Positions 20,436 through 29,296 of a DNA stretch of 64,000 nucleotides are shown here, in pieces; positions within the stretch are counted from its first letter, which is position 1, and each line of letters starts with the position of its first letter. Under the pieces are notes generated by a model. It searched no databases, was not told where the DNA came from, and worked only from the letters and a program-made list of their open reading frames with translations. This DNA comes from Comamonas sp. lk. Lineage in GTDB: Bacteria > Pseudomonadota > Gammaproteobacteria > Burkholderiales > Burkholderiaceae_C. The stretch is from assembly GCA_945925985.1 (NCBI GenBank), contig CAMELV010000004.1, forward strand, positions 62,001-126,000, given 5' to 3'. The translations under genes were made by a program, and so were the position numbers.

Positions 20436-21656
20436 TCAGCGGGCCAGCCAGTCCGCCTGCGCCTGCAGCACTTGCTCAGCAGAGCACCGAGCCAGCTCGG
20501 CATAGATCGTTGGGGCCGTAGCGCCTTCGGTATTAATCAGAAGCACTTGGGATGAGTCATCCAACCCGACCTGATCGCGCCAGGCCGTAGAGGCCGCCAG
20601 TGCCTGCAAGCCGGCCAGCCCGGCGGCCCCTGATTCGCCACTGAGCACCGGCACATCGCCCGCGTCGCCGCGCGCCAGCACCCCCATGGCCTGCACCGCC
20701 GCCTGGTCCGAGACCGTCATAAAGAAGTCAATGCCCGGCTGCAAGAAGCGCCAGGCCAGGGGCGAGGCCTCACCGCAAGCCAGCCCGGCCATCACCGAAT
20801 CGACCGTACCGGCTGTGGCGACGGCTTGACCTTGCTGCGCGCTTTGGTACAGGCAGTCGGCCTGCTGCGGCTCCACCACCACAAACACCGGCCGTTGCGC
20901 CCCCAGCCGCTCCCAGAAATAGCTCAACACCCCAGCCGCAAAGCCGCCCACGCCACCTTGCAAGATCACATGGCTGTAGTCAGGGATTAGGGCCTGGGCC
21001 TGGTCGGCCGGCCAAAGCTCGTCGGCAATCACGGCGTAGCCCTGCATCACGTCGCGCGGCACATCCTCGTAGCCGGGGTAGGAGGTGTCAGACACCACTT
21101 GCCAGCCGTTTTCTGCTGCCAGCCGAGCAGCCTCATGTACCGACGCGTCGTAATTCCCGGCGATGCGCACAATCTCGGCGCCCAGGGCGGCGATGGGCGC
21201 TTCGCGCTCGGGGCTGACCTGGGCATGCAGCACAATGACGCAGCGGCAGCCCACGCTCTGCGCTGCCGCCGCCAGGGCCCGGCCATGGTTGCCATCGGTG
21301 GCGCTGCACACCACCCAATCTTTCAGCTGTGCCGCATGCCGGCCCGCCAGCAAATCGGTCGGCAAAAAACCGGCGTCGGGCCAATGGCGCAAGATCAGTC
21401 GTAACAGCGCCACCGGGGCGCCCAGCACCTTGAAACTGGCCAGGGGCGACCGGCTGGACTCGTCCTTCAGGCTGATATGGGCCACACCGAGTTGTCGGGC
21501 CAGGCCCGGCAAAGCCCATACTGGCGAAGGGCCGCTGAACTGAAAGCGCCAACCGCTGAGCCAGCGCCGGCTCTCCTGGGCTGTAGCGACGTTCAGCAAT
21601 TGCTGCAGAGGCGCGGGGTAAGCACAACGCACAAGGTGAGGGTTGGTCAGCAGCAT
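20436..21656 (-). CDS. Diaminopropionate ammonia-lyase
   Basis: A 406-residue fold-type II PLP enzyme predicted to degrade 2,3-diaminopropionate to pyruvate and ammonia. The Schiff-base lysine lies in LKDESSRSPLASFKVLGAPV. The substrate loop ATDGNHGRALA and the glycine-rich phosphate site LQGGVGGFAAG are intact. Overall architecture resembles threonine dehydratase, but the motifs and length fit the YgeX-type lyase. It is convergent with the SUMT gene (3 bp apart). Confidence 0.9.
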   Translation of the reverse strand: MLLTNPHLVRCAYPAPLQQLLNVATAQESRRWLSGWRFQFSGPSPVWALPGLARQLGVAHISLKDESSRSPLASFKVLGAPVALLRLILRHWPDAGFLPTDLLAGRHAAQLKDWVVCSATDGNHGRALAAAAQSVGCRCVIVLHAQVSPEREAPIAALGAEIVRIAGNYDASVHEAARLAAENGWQVVSDTSYPGYEDVPRDVMQGYAVIADELWPADQAQALIPDYSHVILQGGVGGFAAGVLSYFWERLGAQRPVFVVVEPQQADCLYQSAQQGQAVATAGTVDSVMAGLACGEASPLAWRFLQPGIDFFMTVSDQAAVQAMGVLARGDAGDVPVLSGESGAAGLAGLQALAASTAWRDQVGLDDSSQVLLINTEGATAPTIYAELARCSAEQVLQAQADWLAR

Positions 21657-21725
21657 TCAGCGCTCCGGTGGGTTCGGTATCGTCAATTTTCGCATTCAGC
21701 AAAAGCGCCGCACTACACTGCCGCC

Positions 21726-22982
21726 ATGCAGAGTTTTGATGTCGTGATCATTGGTGCCGGCGCGGCCGGGCTGTTTTGCGCCGGCGTGTCCGGACAGCTG
21801 GGCTTGAAGGTGCTGATCATCGACCACAGTGAGAAGGTGGCCGAAAAAATCCGCATCTCAGGCGGCGGTCGCTGCAACTTCACCAACCGAGACACCAGCG
21901 CCAGTAACTTTCTGGGCGACAACCCCAATTTTTGCCGCTCGGCCCTGGCACGGTACACACCTCAGGACTTCATCGCCCTGCTGCAAAAACACGGCGTGGC
22001 CTGGCATGAAAAACACAAAGGCCAGCTCTTTTGCGACCACTCGGCCGAAGACATCATTCGCCTGCTGTTGGCCGAATGCGATGCGGGCAGCGTGACGCGC
22101 TGGCAGCCCTGCCGGATTCACTCCATTGCCTTTTCGGGCTCCAGCCTTAGTGGCAGTAAGCTAGGCAGCTATGAAATTAGTAGCGATCGCGGTTCCGTTC
22201 AGGCTGCGGCAGTGGTGGTCGCCGCGGGCGGCCTGTCGATCCCCAAAATTGGTGCGAGTGACCTTGGCTACCGCATCGCCCGTCAGTTTGAGCTGCCGGT
22301 GATCGAGCCACGCCCTGCGCTGGTGCCGCTCACCTTCGACGCCGCGGCCTGGGCACCCTATGCCGAACTGGCCGGTCTGGCGCTGCCAGTGCGCCTTGAG
22401 ACCGGCAGCAAAAAAGGGCGCATGAGCTTTGCCGAAGACCTGCTGTTCACCCACCGTGGCTTGAGCGGCCCGGGCGTGCTGCAAATATCGAGCTATTGGG
22501 CGCCTGGCACGCCGATCCGGCTGAACTTGGCGCCGCAGCACGACATGACGGACTGGTTGGCGCGGGCCAAAGCGACGTCGCGCCGGCTGATTGCCAATGA
22601 ATTAGGCGCGCTGGTGCCCGCTCGGCTGGCCGACGCTTGGGTGGCGCAGGGTGCGGCCCTGGGTCATAACTGGCTGCGCCCCATCAACGAGGCATCAGAC
22701 AAAGCCCTGGCCACCCTTTCCGACCGGCTTGCCAATTGGGCCCTGACGCCAACCGGCACTGAGGGCTATCGAAAGGCCGAGGTCACGGCCGGGGGCGTGG
22801 ACACACGGGCGCTGTCCAGCCAAACCATGGAGTCTCGCCAGCCGGGTTTGTATTTCATTGGCGAGGTGGTCGACGTGACGGGTTGGCTGGGCGGCTACAA
22901 CTTTCAGTGGGCCTGGGCCAGCGGCTACGCCTGCGCCCAGGGAATGGCAGCACGCCTGCGGCCGGCTGCTGCCAGCGCCTAA
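21726..22982 (+). CDS. NAD(P)/FAD-dependent oxidoreductase, BaiN/HI0933 family
   Basis: A 418-residue flavoprotein. The N-terminal dinucleotide motif VVIIGAGAAGLFCAGVSGQL and RISGGGRCNFTN (residues 43-54) define the HI0933/BaiN (YhiN-like) family, whose cellular substrate is mostly unknown. The C-terminal VTAGGV and IGEVVDVTGWLGGYNFQWAW are also characteristic. The ATG at 21726 is the family start; the frame is open 250 bp further upstream. An interspersed repeat at 22131-22185 adds an atypical serine-rich stretch. Confidence 0.92.
   Translation: MQSFDVVIIGAGAAGLFCAGVSGQLGLKVLIIDHSEKVAEKIRISGGGRCNFTNRDTSASNFLGDNPNFCRSALARYTPQDFIALLQKHGVAWHEKHKGQLFCDHSAEDIIRLLLAECDAGSVTRWQPCRIHSIAFSGSSLSGSKLGSYEISSDRGSVQAAAVVVAAGGLSIPKIGASDLGYRIARQFELPVIEPRPALVPLTFDAAAWAPYAELAGLALPVRLETGSKKGRMSFAEDLLFTHRGLSGPGVLQISSYWAPGTPIRLNLAPQHDMTDWLARAKATSRRLIANELGALVPARLADAWVAQGAALGHNWLRPINEASDKALATLSDRLANWALTPTGTEGYRKAEVTAGGVDTRALSSQTMESRQPGLYFIGEVVDVTGWLGGYNFQWAWASGYACAQGMAARLRPAAASA
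22131..22185. repeat. Interspersed element inside the BaiN-family gene (copy 3)
   Basis: A 55-bp AT-richer insertion begins TTTTCGGGCTCCAGCCTTAG and ends with AGCTATGAAATTAGTAGC, a GCTA...TAGC inverted repeat. It stays in frame and encodes the serine/glycine-rich linker FSGSSLSGSKLGSYEISS. Start, end and length match the copy in trmJ at 27905-27959. Confidence 0.72.
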
Positions 22983-23003
22983 ATTCGGGTGTCGAAACTC
23001 GAT

Positions 23004-23032
23004 TGAAACCCAACATTTGTAGGGCTATAATT
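23004..23032 (+). promoter_or_regulatory. Sigma-70 promoter of rpsU
   Basis: TTGAAA at 23004-23009 and a perfect TATAAT at 23027-23032 are separated by exactly 17 bp, about 125 bp upstream of rpsU. No other gene intervenes. Confidence 0.85.
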
Positions 23033-23156
23033 CACGGCTTTGCTGGCAAACCCCCGCTGCCTGATCAATTTTTAAGCGGGGAACATCGCAGAACATCCGT
23101 CACATGGCCCGATCTTCCATTGGCTGAGCACTGCACCTTTTGGACAACCTGACGTA

Positions 23157-23369
23157 ATGACAACCATCCGTGTAAAAGAGAACGAGCCGTTTGATGTAGC
23201 CCTGCGCCGTTTCAAGCGCACCATTGAGAAACTGGGTCTTTTGACTGACTTGCGCGCACGCGAGTTCTACGAAAAACCCACTGCCATACGCAAGCGCAAA
23301 AAAGCCGCAGCCGTCAAGCGTAACTACAAGCGCATCCGGGCCATGCAGTTGCCCAAAAAGATGTACTGA
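23157..23369 (+). CDS. rpsU: 30S ribosomal protein S21
   Basis: A 70-residue, strongly basic ribosomal protein of normal length. The body [20 protein letters not shown] and the basic C-terminus [16 protein letters not shown] are typical of S21, which acts at the anti-Shine-Dalgarno region of 16S rRNA. A strong promoter precedes it and a terminator follows, so it is probably a single-gene transcript with limited read-through to yqeY. Confidence 0.98.
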   Translation: MTTIRVKENEPFDVALRRFKRTIEKLGLLTDLRAREFYEKPTAIRKRKKAAAVKRNYKRIRAMQLPKKMY

Positions 23370-23406
23370 TCCGGGCACGCCGGTCAGTGGCCTGCCAGGC
23401 CAGATC

Positions 23407-23441
23407 AAAGCTCGCCGGGGACGCTCTGGCGAGCTTTTTTT
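23407..23441 (+). terminator. Rho-independent terminator after rpsU
   Basis: A 9-bp perfect stem, AAGCTCGCC pairing with GGCGAGCTT, encloses an 11-nt loop and runs into seven T residues, 38 bp after the rpsU stop. Confidence 0.92.
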
Positions 23442-23497
23442 ATGCCCTCCCCTTTCCACACGCCCTCTCTACCCAACCTGATGCCAGGAGCACTGCA

Positions 23498-23944
23498 ATG
23501 TCACTCAAAGACCAAATCACCGAAGACATGAAGACCGCCATGCGCGCCCGCGACAGCGAGCGCCTGGGCACCATCAGGCTGCTGCTGGCTGCTGCCAAGC
23601 AAAAAGAGGTGGACGAGCGCGTGGTGTTGGATGATGTGGCCATGGTGGCCATCGTCGACAAGCTCATCAAACAGCGCAAAGACTCGGTGGCCGCCTACCT
23701 GCTGGCCCAACGACAAGACCTGGCCGATAAAGAATCTGCCGAGATCACCGTGCTCCAGGCCTACCTGCCCCAGCGCCTGAGTGCGGAAGAGGTGACCGCC
23801 GCTGTTCAAGCCATCGTCGCCGAACTCGGCGCCAAAGGCCCGGGCGACATGGGCAAAGTCATGGCTGCGGTCAAAACTCGGCTGGCCGGCAAGGCCGACA
23901 TGGGCCAGGTATCTGCCGCCGTCAAGGCAGCGCTGGCGGGGTGA
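23498..23944 (+). CDS. yqeY: GatB/YqeY domain-containing protein
   Basis: A 148-residue protein of the YqeY family, related to the C-terminal tail domain of GatB. It begins MSLKDQITEDMKTAMRARDS and has the usual LKKRKDS-like region IKQRKDSVAAYLLAQRQDL followed by LQAYLPQRLSAEEV. Exact function is unsettled; association with tRNA-dependent amidation is inferred in the family. The ATG at 23498 with GGAG upstream is chosen because the longer frame would cross the rpsU terminator. Confidence 0.93.
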   Translation: MSLKDQITEDMKTAMRARDSERLGTIRLLLAAAKQKEVDERVVLDDVAMVAIVDKLIKQRKDSVAAYLLAQRQDLADKESAEITVLQAYLPQRLSAEEVTAAVQAIVAELGAKGPGDMGKVMAAVKTRLAGKADMGQVSAAVKAALAG

Positions 23945-23975
23945 GGATGGTTGAGCTGCTGACCTTCCCGGAGCC

Positions 23976-25370
23976 TCAGCTCCCCGCCACCTTCATCCGG
24001 TTGATCAGCACCGAGCCCACCTCTTTGGCGCCGTAGTTGTAGGTATCGGCGCCTACGGCCACGATGCCCTTGAGCATGGCTCTCATGTTGCCGGCGATGG
24101 TGATTTCATGCACTGGGTAGGCAATTCGGCCCCGCTCTACCCAGAAGCCGCTGGCGCCCCGGGAATAGTCGCCCGTCACGTAATTGACGCCGCTGCCCAT
24201 CAATTCGGTCACAAATAAGCCGGTACCCAGCTTCTCCAACATGGCATCCAGACTGTCACCAGGGCGGGTCTTGCGCGAGTGCAGCGTCAAATTGTGAGAG
24301 CCGCCGGCGTTGCCGGTGGTTTTCATACCCAGCTTGCGTGCTGAATAGCTGCTCAAAAAGTAGCCCTGCACCCGGCCTGCTTCCACCACCTGACGCGGCT
24401 TGACACGCACGCCTTCATCGTCAAACGGCGAACTGCCCTTGCCGCGCTTGACAAACGGGTCTTCAAAAATGTCGATGTGCGCCGGCAACACCCGTTTGCC
24501 CATTGAGTCGAGCAGAAACGAGCTTTTGCGGTACAAAGCACCACCGCTGATGGCCTGCACAAAAGCACCCAACAGGCCTGCCGCCAGCGGCGACTCAAAC
24601 AGGACTGGGCATTCGGTGGTGGCGATCTTGCGCGACTTGAGCCGGCTCAAGGCCCGCTCGGCGGCGTAGCGGCCAACCGCCTCGGGCTCGGCCAGGTCCT
24701 CCGGATAGCGCATGGAGGTGTACCAGGCGTCGCGCTGCATGTCATTGCCCTTGCCGGCAATCGGTGACACCGACATCGAATGGCGCGAGCTGGCGTAGCC
24801 ACCCCGGAAGCCCCGGGTGTGGGCGCTGAAAAAATGCGACTGCTGGGCCGACACGCCGGCGCCTTCGCTGTTGGTGATCCGCCGGTCAACCCGAAGGGCA
24901 GCACTCTCGCCGCGCAGTGCCAAAGCCGCCGCTTCTTCAGCCGTGATGGCCCAAGGGCAAAACAGGTCCAGGTCGGTGCGCTGGCGCGAGGTCGGGGCGA
25001 TGTCACGGGCATCTGGCAGCGCGGCGAAGGGGTCTTTTGCGGTAAAGCGGGCGATGTCAAACGCCGCTTGAACCGTCTGCTCTATAGCGGCCGCAGAAAA
25101 GTCAGAGGTGCTGGCATTGCCCCGGCGCTTGCCGATGTAGACCGTGACACCGAGCGACTTGTCGCGGTTGCGCTCGACGTTTTCGAGCTCGCCCTTGCGC
25201 ACAGAGACGCTCAAACCACTGCCCTCCGAGGCTTCAGCCGCCGCGTCGGTGGCGCCTATTTTTTTGGCATGCACCAGCGCGCTGTCGACCAAATCTTCAA
25301 AAAATGGGCGGCTGTAGCTGAAGCCGCTGCCGGCGCTGGGCGCGGCTTTCGTGGGGTTAGGGTTCTTCAT
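23976..25370 (-). CDS. pmbA: Metalloprotease PmbA (TldE)
   Basis: A 464-residue member of the TldD/PmbA family, the non-catalytic partner that forms a heterodimeric metalloprotease with TldD, acting on peptides such as microcin B17 precursor. Signatures include the N-terminal A-x-EGSGLSVSVRKGELENVE and the C-terminal GVNYVTGDYSRGASGFWVE and GADTYNYGAKEVGSVLI. It diverges from yjgA, the common arrangement in proteobacteria. Confidence 0.96.
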   Translation of the reverse strand: MKNPNPTKAAPSAGSGFSYSRPFFEDLVDSALVHAKKIGATDAAAEASEGSGLSVSVRKGELENVERNRDKSLGVTVYIGKRRGNASTSDFSAAAIEQTVQAAFDIARFTAKDPFAALPDARDIAPTSRQRTDLDLFCPWAITAEEAAALALRGESAALRVDRRITNSEGAGVSAQQSHFFSAHTRGFRGGYASSRHSMSVSPIAGKGNDMQRDAWYTSMRYPEDLAEPEAVGRYAAERALSRLKSRKIATTECPVLFESPLAAGLLGAFVQAISGGALYRKSSFLLDSMGKRVLPAHIDIFEDPFVKRGKGSSPFDDEGVRVKPRQVVEAGRVQGYFLSSYSARKLGMKTTGNAGGSHNLTLHSRKTRPGDSLDAMLEKLGTGLFVTELMGSGVNYVTGDYSRGASGFWVERGRIAYPVHEITIAGNMRAMLKGIVAVGADTYNYGAKEVGSVLINRMKVAGS

Positions 25371-25393
25371 ATCGGAGGCTATGATACTTGGCT

Positions 25394-26047
25394 ATGTCAC
25401 GCAAACTGAAAAAAGGCTATTTCGTTCGGGGCGAGTTCATCGCTGAAGGCAGCGAGCGCGACCTCGAGCTCAAGGCCGAGCTCAAAGGCACCAGCGAACA
25501 AAGCCGCACTGAGCTCAAGCGCGAGAGCACCGAGCTGCAAAAATTGGGCGAAGACCTGCTAACCCTGCGCCCTGAGCTGATGGCGCGGCTGGCCGTGTCG
25601 GAAAAGCTCAAGGACGCTGTGGTGGAGGCCAAGCGCATCACCAATTTTGAAGGCAAGCGCCGTCAGATGCAGTTCATCGGCAAGCTGATGCGGCTGGTAG
25701 ATCCTACGGTGCTTGACGAGGTGCGGACCGCACTGAACGATCAGCTGGGCGGCTCGGCGCAAGACAAGCTGCGCCTGCACCAGGCCGAACTCTGGCGTGA
25801 CCGCCTGCTGCTCGACGACGATGCCCTTGGCACCTGGCTGACCGCCCATACTGAAACCGACGCGCAACAGTTGCGCGCCCTGATTCGGCAGGCCCGCAAG
25901 GATGCACAACCAGAAAAGCCAGGTGCCGCAGTACGCCACGGTCGCGCCTACCGCGACATTTTCCAGATTGTGCGAGATCAGCTTGAGCATGTGCCCGAGC
26001 CTGAGACCGACACCGCCGTGACCTACGATGCAGACCAAAGACCATGA
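25394..26047 (+). CDS. yjgA: Ribosome-associated protein YjgA/DarP (DUF615)
   Basis: A 217-residue protein of the DUF615 family, which associates with the 50S subunit precursor in E. coli. The central block RITNFEGKRRQMQFIGKLMR is the family signature. The ATG at 25394 gives the expected MSRKLKKGYF start; a TTG two codons upstream is also in frame. Divergent from pmbA, and its stop overlaps mogA as ATGA. Confidence 0.94.
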   Translation: MSRKLKKGYFVRGEFIAEGSERDLELKAELKGTSEQSRTELKRESTELQKLGEDLLTLRPELMARLAVSEKLKDAVVEAKRITNFEGKRRQMQFIGKLMRLVDPTVLDEVRTALNDQLGGSAQDKLRLHQAELWRDRLLLDDDALGTWLTAHTETDAQQLRALIRQARKDAQPEKPGAAVRHGRAYRDIFQIVRDQLEHVPEPETDTAVTYDADQRP

Positions 26048-26691
26048 CGACCACCTCTGACACCAGCACCGGCACCAGCACCGGCACCAGCACCAGCGCG
26101 GCCCATGAGCCTGTGCGCATCGGCATCGTGTCGGTCAGTGACCGCGCGTCCAGCGGCGTCTATGTCGACCAGGGCCTGCCCGCGCTGCAAGACTGGCTGA
26201 CGCGTGCCCTGAAGAACCCGATTGACTTTGAGGCGCGGCTGATCCCCGACGAGCAAGCCCTGATCAGCGCCACACTGATCGAACTGGTCAACGCCGGCTG
26301 CGCCTTGGTGCTCACCACCGGCGGCACCGGCCCCGCCAAACGTGACGTGACACCCGAGGCCACCTTGGCCGTGGCGGACAAGGACATGCCCGGGTTTGGT
26401 GAACAAATGCGCCAGATCAGCCTGAAGTTTGTGCCGACGGCGATTCTGTCGCGCCAAGTGGCGGTCATTCGGGGGCAAACATTGATCATCAACCTGCCGG
26501 GGCAGCCAAAGTCGATTCGCGAGACCCTGGAAGGCCTGCGTGACGCCGAGGGCGCCAGTGTGCTGCCGGGCATCTTTGCCGCCGTGCCCTACTGTGTGGA
26601 CCTGATTGGCGGCCCCTACCTGGAAACGGTGGACACGGTTTGCAAGGCTTTCAGGCCTAAGTCAGCCCAGCGCCCGGCGGCTGCGGCCTGA
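26044..26691 (+). CDS. mogA: Molybdopterin adenylyltransferase MogA
   Basis: A 215-residue MoaB/Mog-fold enzyme that adenylylates molybdopterin before molybdenum insertion. The conserved LTTGGTGPAKRDVTPEAT and LPGQPKSIRETLEG motifs are intact. The first 22 residues are a Thr/Ser/Gly-rich stretch encoded by a 12-bp repeat, outside the conserved domain, which begins at VRIGIVSVSDRASSGVY. Translation appears coupled to yjgA through a 4-bp overlap. Confidence 0.95.
   Translation: MTTTSDTSTGTSTGTSTSAAHEPVRIGIVSVSDRASSGVYVDQGLPALQDWLTRALKNPIDFEARLIPDEQALISATLIELVNAGCALVLTTGGTGPAKRDVTPEATLAVADKDMPGFGEQMRQISLKFVPTAILSRQVAVIRGQTLIINLPGQPKSIRETLEGLRDAEGASVLPGIFAAVPYCVDLIGGPYLETVDTVCKAFRPKSAQRPAAAA
26061..26096. 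repeat. 12-bp tandem repeat at the 5' end of mogA
   Basis: Three tandem units of CACCAGCACCGG (the third ends CACCAG) encode a repeated Thr-Ser-Thr-Gly stretch. Because the unit is a multiple of three, copy number changes would alter only the length of the N-terminal linker. Confidence 0.85.
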
Positions 26692-26704
26692 ACGGCGCAC
26701 GCGC

Positions 26705-27475
26705 CTACCGACCCACCAATTCGTTGAGCCGGTCGGCCTGGAAATGCTCTTGGCGCGCGGCATCGGCCGGCACGCAGTTGGCGGTTTGGCTGGCCTGCAG
26801 CGTTTCAATGGCCTTCCACAGCAGCGCAATCTGGTGATCCTGGCCGGACGCGTTGTCAATCAGACCTCTCAGGGCCTGGCTCAGCGGGTCATCGTTTTGG
26901 GTCACGCCATAGGCTGAAAACCCCATTTTGGACGCCACCTCCTCGCGTTTAACGTCCAGATCAGCCTGAATAATTCGGGCCGGGTTGCCCACCGCCGTGG
27001 CACCGGCTGGCACCGGCTTGGTCACCACCGCGTTTGAGCCCACCTTGGCGCCATCGCCCACTGTGAAGCCGCCCAACACTTGCGCACCGGCGCCGACCAC
27101 CACATTGCGCCCCAGTGTAGGATGCCGTTTGGCACCCTTGTACAGGGCTGTGCCGCCCAAGGTCACGCCCTGGTAGATGGTGCAGCCGTCACCAATTTCA
27201 GCCGTCTCCCCCACCACAACGCCCATGGCATGGTCAAAAAACACCCGCTCGCCGATGCGCGCCCCGGGGTGGATTTCAATCCCGGTCAGAAAACGGGCAA
27301 TGTGCGAAATAAACCGCCCCAGCCACTTCAGACCATGCTGCCAGCACCAATGGGCTCGCCGATGCAAGATCAGTGCGTGCAGGCCGGGGTAGCAGGTGAT
27401 GACCTCCCAGCTGCTGCGCGCCGCCGGGTCGCGGTCAAGAATGCACTGAATATCGGAGCGAAGGCGGGACAACAT
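26705..27475 (-). CDS. cysE: Serine O-acetyltransferase
   Basis: A 256-residue enzyme making O-acetylserine for cysteine synthesis. The left-handed beta-helix hexapeptide repeats are visible from residue 80 (IHPGARIGERVFFDHAMGVV, then VGETAEIGDGCTIYQGVTLG). The catalytic His lies in the FFDHAMG segment. The short N-terminal helical domain and the 60-residue C-terminal extension fit the EpsC-type SAT of betaproteobacteria. It lies 10 bp downstream of trmJ. Confidence 0.95.
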   Translation of the reverse strand: MLSRLRSDIQCILDRDPAARSSWEVITCYPGLHALILHRRAHWCWQHGLKWLGRFISHIARFLTGIEIHPGARIGERVFFDHAMGVVVGETAEIGDGCTIYQGVTLGGTALYKGAKRHPTLGRNVVVGAGAQVLGGFTVGDGAKVGSNAVVTKPVPAGATAVGNPARIIQADLDVKREEVASKMGFSAYGVTQNDDPLSQALRGLIDNASGQDHQIALLWKAIETLQASQTANCVPADAARQEHFQADRLNELVGR

Positions 27476-27485
27476 GGCCTGCAGT

Positions 27486-28256
27486 TTAGCGGTCAGGGCC
27501 CGAGCTCTTGGTCATCAGCTTGGCAATGCCACGCAAGATGTGGATTTCCTCCTGAGTCAGCGTGGCCCGGTTGAACAACTGGTTCAGCCGGGGCATCAGC
27601 TTGCGCGGCGCTTGCGGGTCAAGAAAGCCGATCGCGGTGAGGGCCTGCTCCCAGTGCGCCAGCATGCCTGCCACCTGGCTGGCATCAGCCAGCGCAGGCG
27701 CCGGCGTGGCCGACTGCACCTCGTAACCCCCGAGCGCCAAACGCCACTCGTAGGCAATCACCTGCAATGCCGCACCCAGGTTGAGCGAGCCAAACTGCGG
27801 GTTGCTTGGGATGCTCAGGCAGGCGTGGCATCGGTACACATGCTCATTGAGCATGCCAAAGCGCTCCGAGCCAAACAGAAAAGCCACGCCAGAATTTTGA
27901 GCGATTTCGGGCTCTAGCCCTTGTCCTGATTGGGGTTCTAGCTCCTTTTTTAATAGCGACTCGAAATGCTCGCGAGGTGCAACCGTCGGCGGCCCGAAAT
28001 CGCGCGGTGTCATGGCGGTGGCGCACAGGTGCGTCATGCCATCCAGGGCCTCATCCAGGGTGGCGACGATGCGTGCGCTACTGAGCACATCCAGTGCGCC
28101 GCTGGCCCGCTGAATCGTTTCTTCGCGCCGCAGCACATTGGGCCAACGCGGCGCGACCAGCACCAGATCCTCAAAGCCCATGGTTTTCATGGCGCGCGCG
28201 GCGGCACCGACGTTGCCCGCGTGGCTGGTGTTGATCAGAATGAAACGTGTCTGCAT
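27486..28256 (-). CDS. trmJ: TrmJ-like tRNA (cytidine/uridine-2'-O-)-methyltransferase
   Basis: A 256-residue SPOUT methyltransferase of the TrmH family that modifies tRNA position 32. Motifs are the N-terminal FILINTSHAGNVGAAARAMK, the deep-knot FLFGSERFGM and IPSNPQFGSLNLGAALQVIA. The ATG at 28256 is the family start; the open frame continues 126 bp upstream. A repeat element at 27905-27959 inserts about 18 atypical residues (SLLKKELEPQSGQGLEPEIA) before the knot. Confidence 0.92.
   Translation of the reverse strand: MQTRFILINTSHAGNVGAAARAMKTMGFEDLVLVAPRWPNVLRREETIQRASGALDVLSSARIVATLDEALDGMTHLCATAMTPRDFGPPTVAPREHFESLLKKELEPQSGQGLEPEIAQNSGVAFLFGSERFGMLNEHVYRCHACLSIPSNPQFGSLNLGAALQVIAYEWRLALGGYEVQSATPAPALADASQVAGMLAHWEQALTAIGFLDPQAPRKLMPRLNQLFNRATLTQEEIHILRGIAKLMTKSSGPDR
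27905..27959. repeat. Interspersed element inside trmJ (copy 4)
   Basis: A 55-bp segment starts TTTCGGGCTCTAGCCCTTG and ends with TTTTTTAATAGCGA. It matches the copy at 22131-22185 at both ends and in length and orientation, and shares TAGCCCTTGTCC with the intergenic copy at 11842. The trmJ frame is preserved. Confidence 0.75.
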
Positions 28257-28394
28257 GGCTACAGCGGCAAGCACAGGCTTGGCGCCGGTTAAAATCAAGC
28301 CATTGTCGCTGCCCGCATCGCCGGGCGGCCCTGCCCTGTTCTTACCCCAGCGGCCACTGCAGACCCTGCCAGTGGCCCACACAATTCAGAAGCC

Positions 28395-29285
28395 ATGTCC
28401 TCCCCCAATCTGCATCCCATGATCAATGTGGCCGTCAAGGCAGCCCGCGCGGCCGGCGCGATCATCAACCGAGCGGCACTTGATGTGGAGTCGGTCCGTG
28501 TCTCGCAAAAGCAGGTGAATGACTTTGTCACCGAAGTCGATCAAGCCGCCGAGGTTGCGATCATCGAAACGCTGTTGGCGGCCTACCCCGGGCATGGCAT
28601 CTGGGCGGAAGAATCTGGCCGGACCCACGGCGCCCAGGATTCAGACTATGTGTGGATCATCGACCCGCTGGACGGCACCACCAATTTCATCCACGGCCTG
28701 CCGGTCTACTGCGTCAGCATCGGGTTGGCGGTCAAAGGCAAAGTCGAACAAGCGGTCATTTATGACCCCACCCGCAACGACCTGTTCACCGCTACGCGCG
28801 GACGCGGCGCTTTTTTGAACGATCGCCGGATTCGTGTGTCAAAGCGCGTGCGCTTGCAGGAATGCCTGATCTCCACCGGCTTCCCCTTTCGTCAGGGCGA
28901 TGACTTCAACACCTACCTGCGCATGATGGGCGACGTGATGCAACGTACCGCCGGGCTGCGACGCCCCGGTGCGGCGGCACTGGATCTGGCCTACGTAGCC
29001 GCCGGCTTTACCGATGGCTTTTTTGAGACCGGGCTGCAGCCCTGGGATGTCGCGGCCGGTTCGCTGTTGGTGACCGAGGCCGGTGGTTTGGTTGGCAACT
29101 TCACGGGCGAGGCAGACTTTTTGGAGCAAAAAGAGTGCCTTGCCGGCACACCGCGCATCTACGGTCAACTGGTCGCCCTGCTCGGCAAGTACAGCAAGTT
29201 TGCCGGCGCAGGTGACAAAGCCGCCGTGCGCCAAGCCGTAGCGGAGCTAGCCGCCGCGTCCCCGCCGGAGCCTAACGCGCTCTAA
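28395..29285 (+). CDS. suhB: Inositol monophosphatase family protein SuhB
   Basis: A 296-residue member of the Mg-dependent phosphatase family; SuhB also acts with the NusA/rRNA antitermination machinery in enterobacteria. The metal-binding motifs are [27 protein letters not shown] and the C-terminal [15 protein letters not shown]. The start at 28395 adds eight residues before [13 protein letters not shown]; either Met is possible. It diverges from trmJ, a frequent neighbour. Confidence 0.94.
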   Translation: MSSPNLHPMINVAVKAARAAGAIINRAALDVESVRVSQKQVNDFVTEVDQAAEVAIIETLLAAYPGHGIWAEESGRTHGAQDSDYVWIIDPLDGTTNFIHGLPVYCVSIGLAVKGKVEQAVIYDPTRNDLFTATRGRGAFLNDRRIRVSKRVRLQECLISTGFPFRQGDDFNTYLRMMGDVMQRTAGLRRPGAAALDLAYVAAGFTDGFFETGLQPWDVAAGSLLVTEAGGLVGNFTGEADFLEQKECLAGTPRIYGQLVALLGKYSKFAGAGDKAAVRQAVAELAAASPPEPNAL

Positions 29286-29296
29286 AAACCCGCCCC

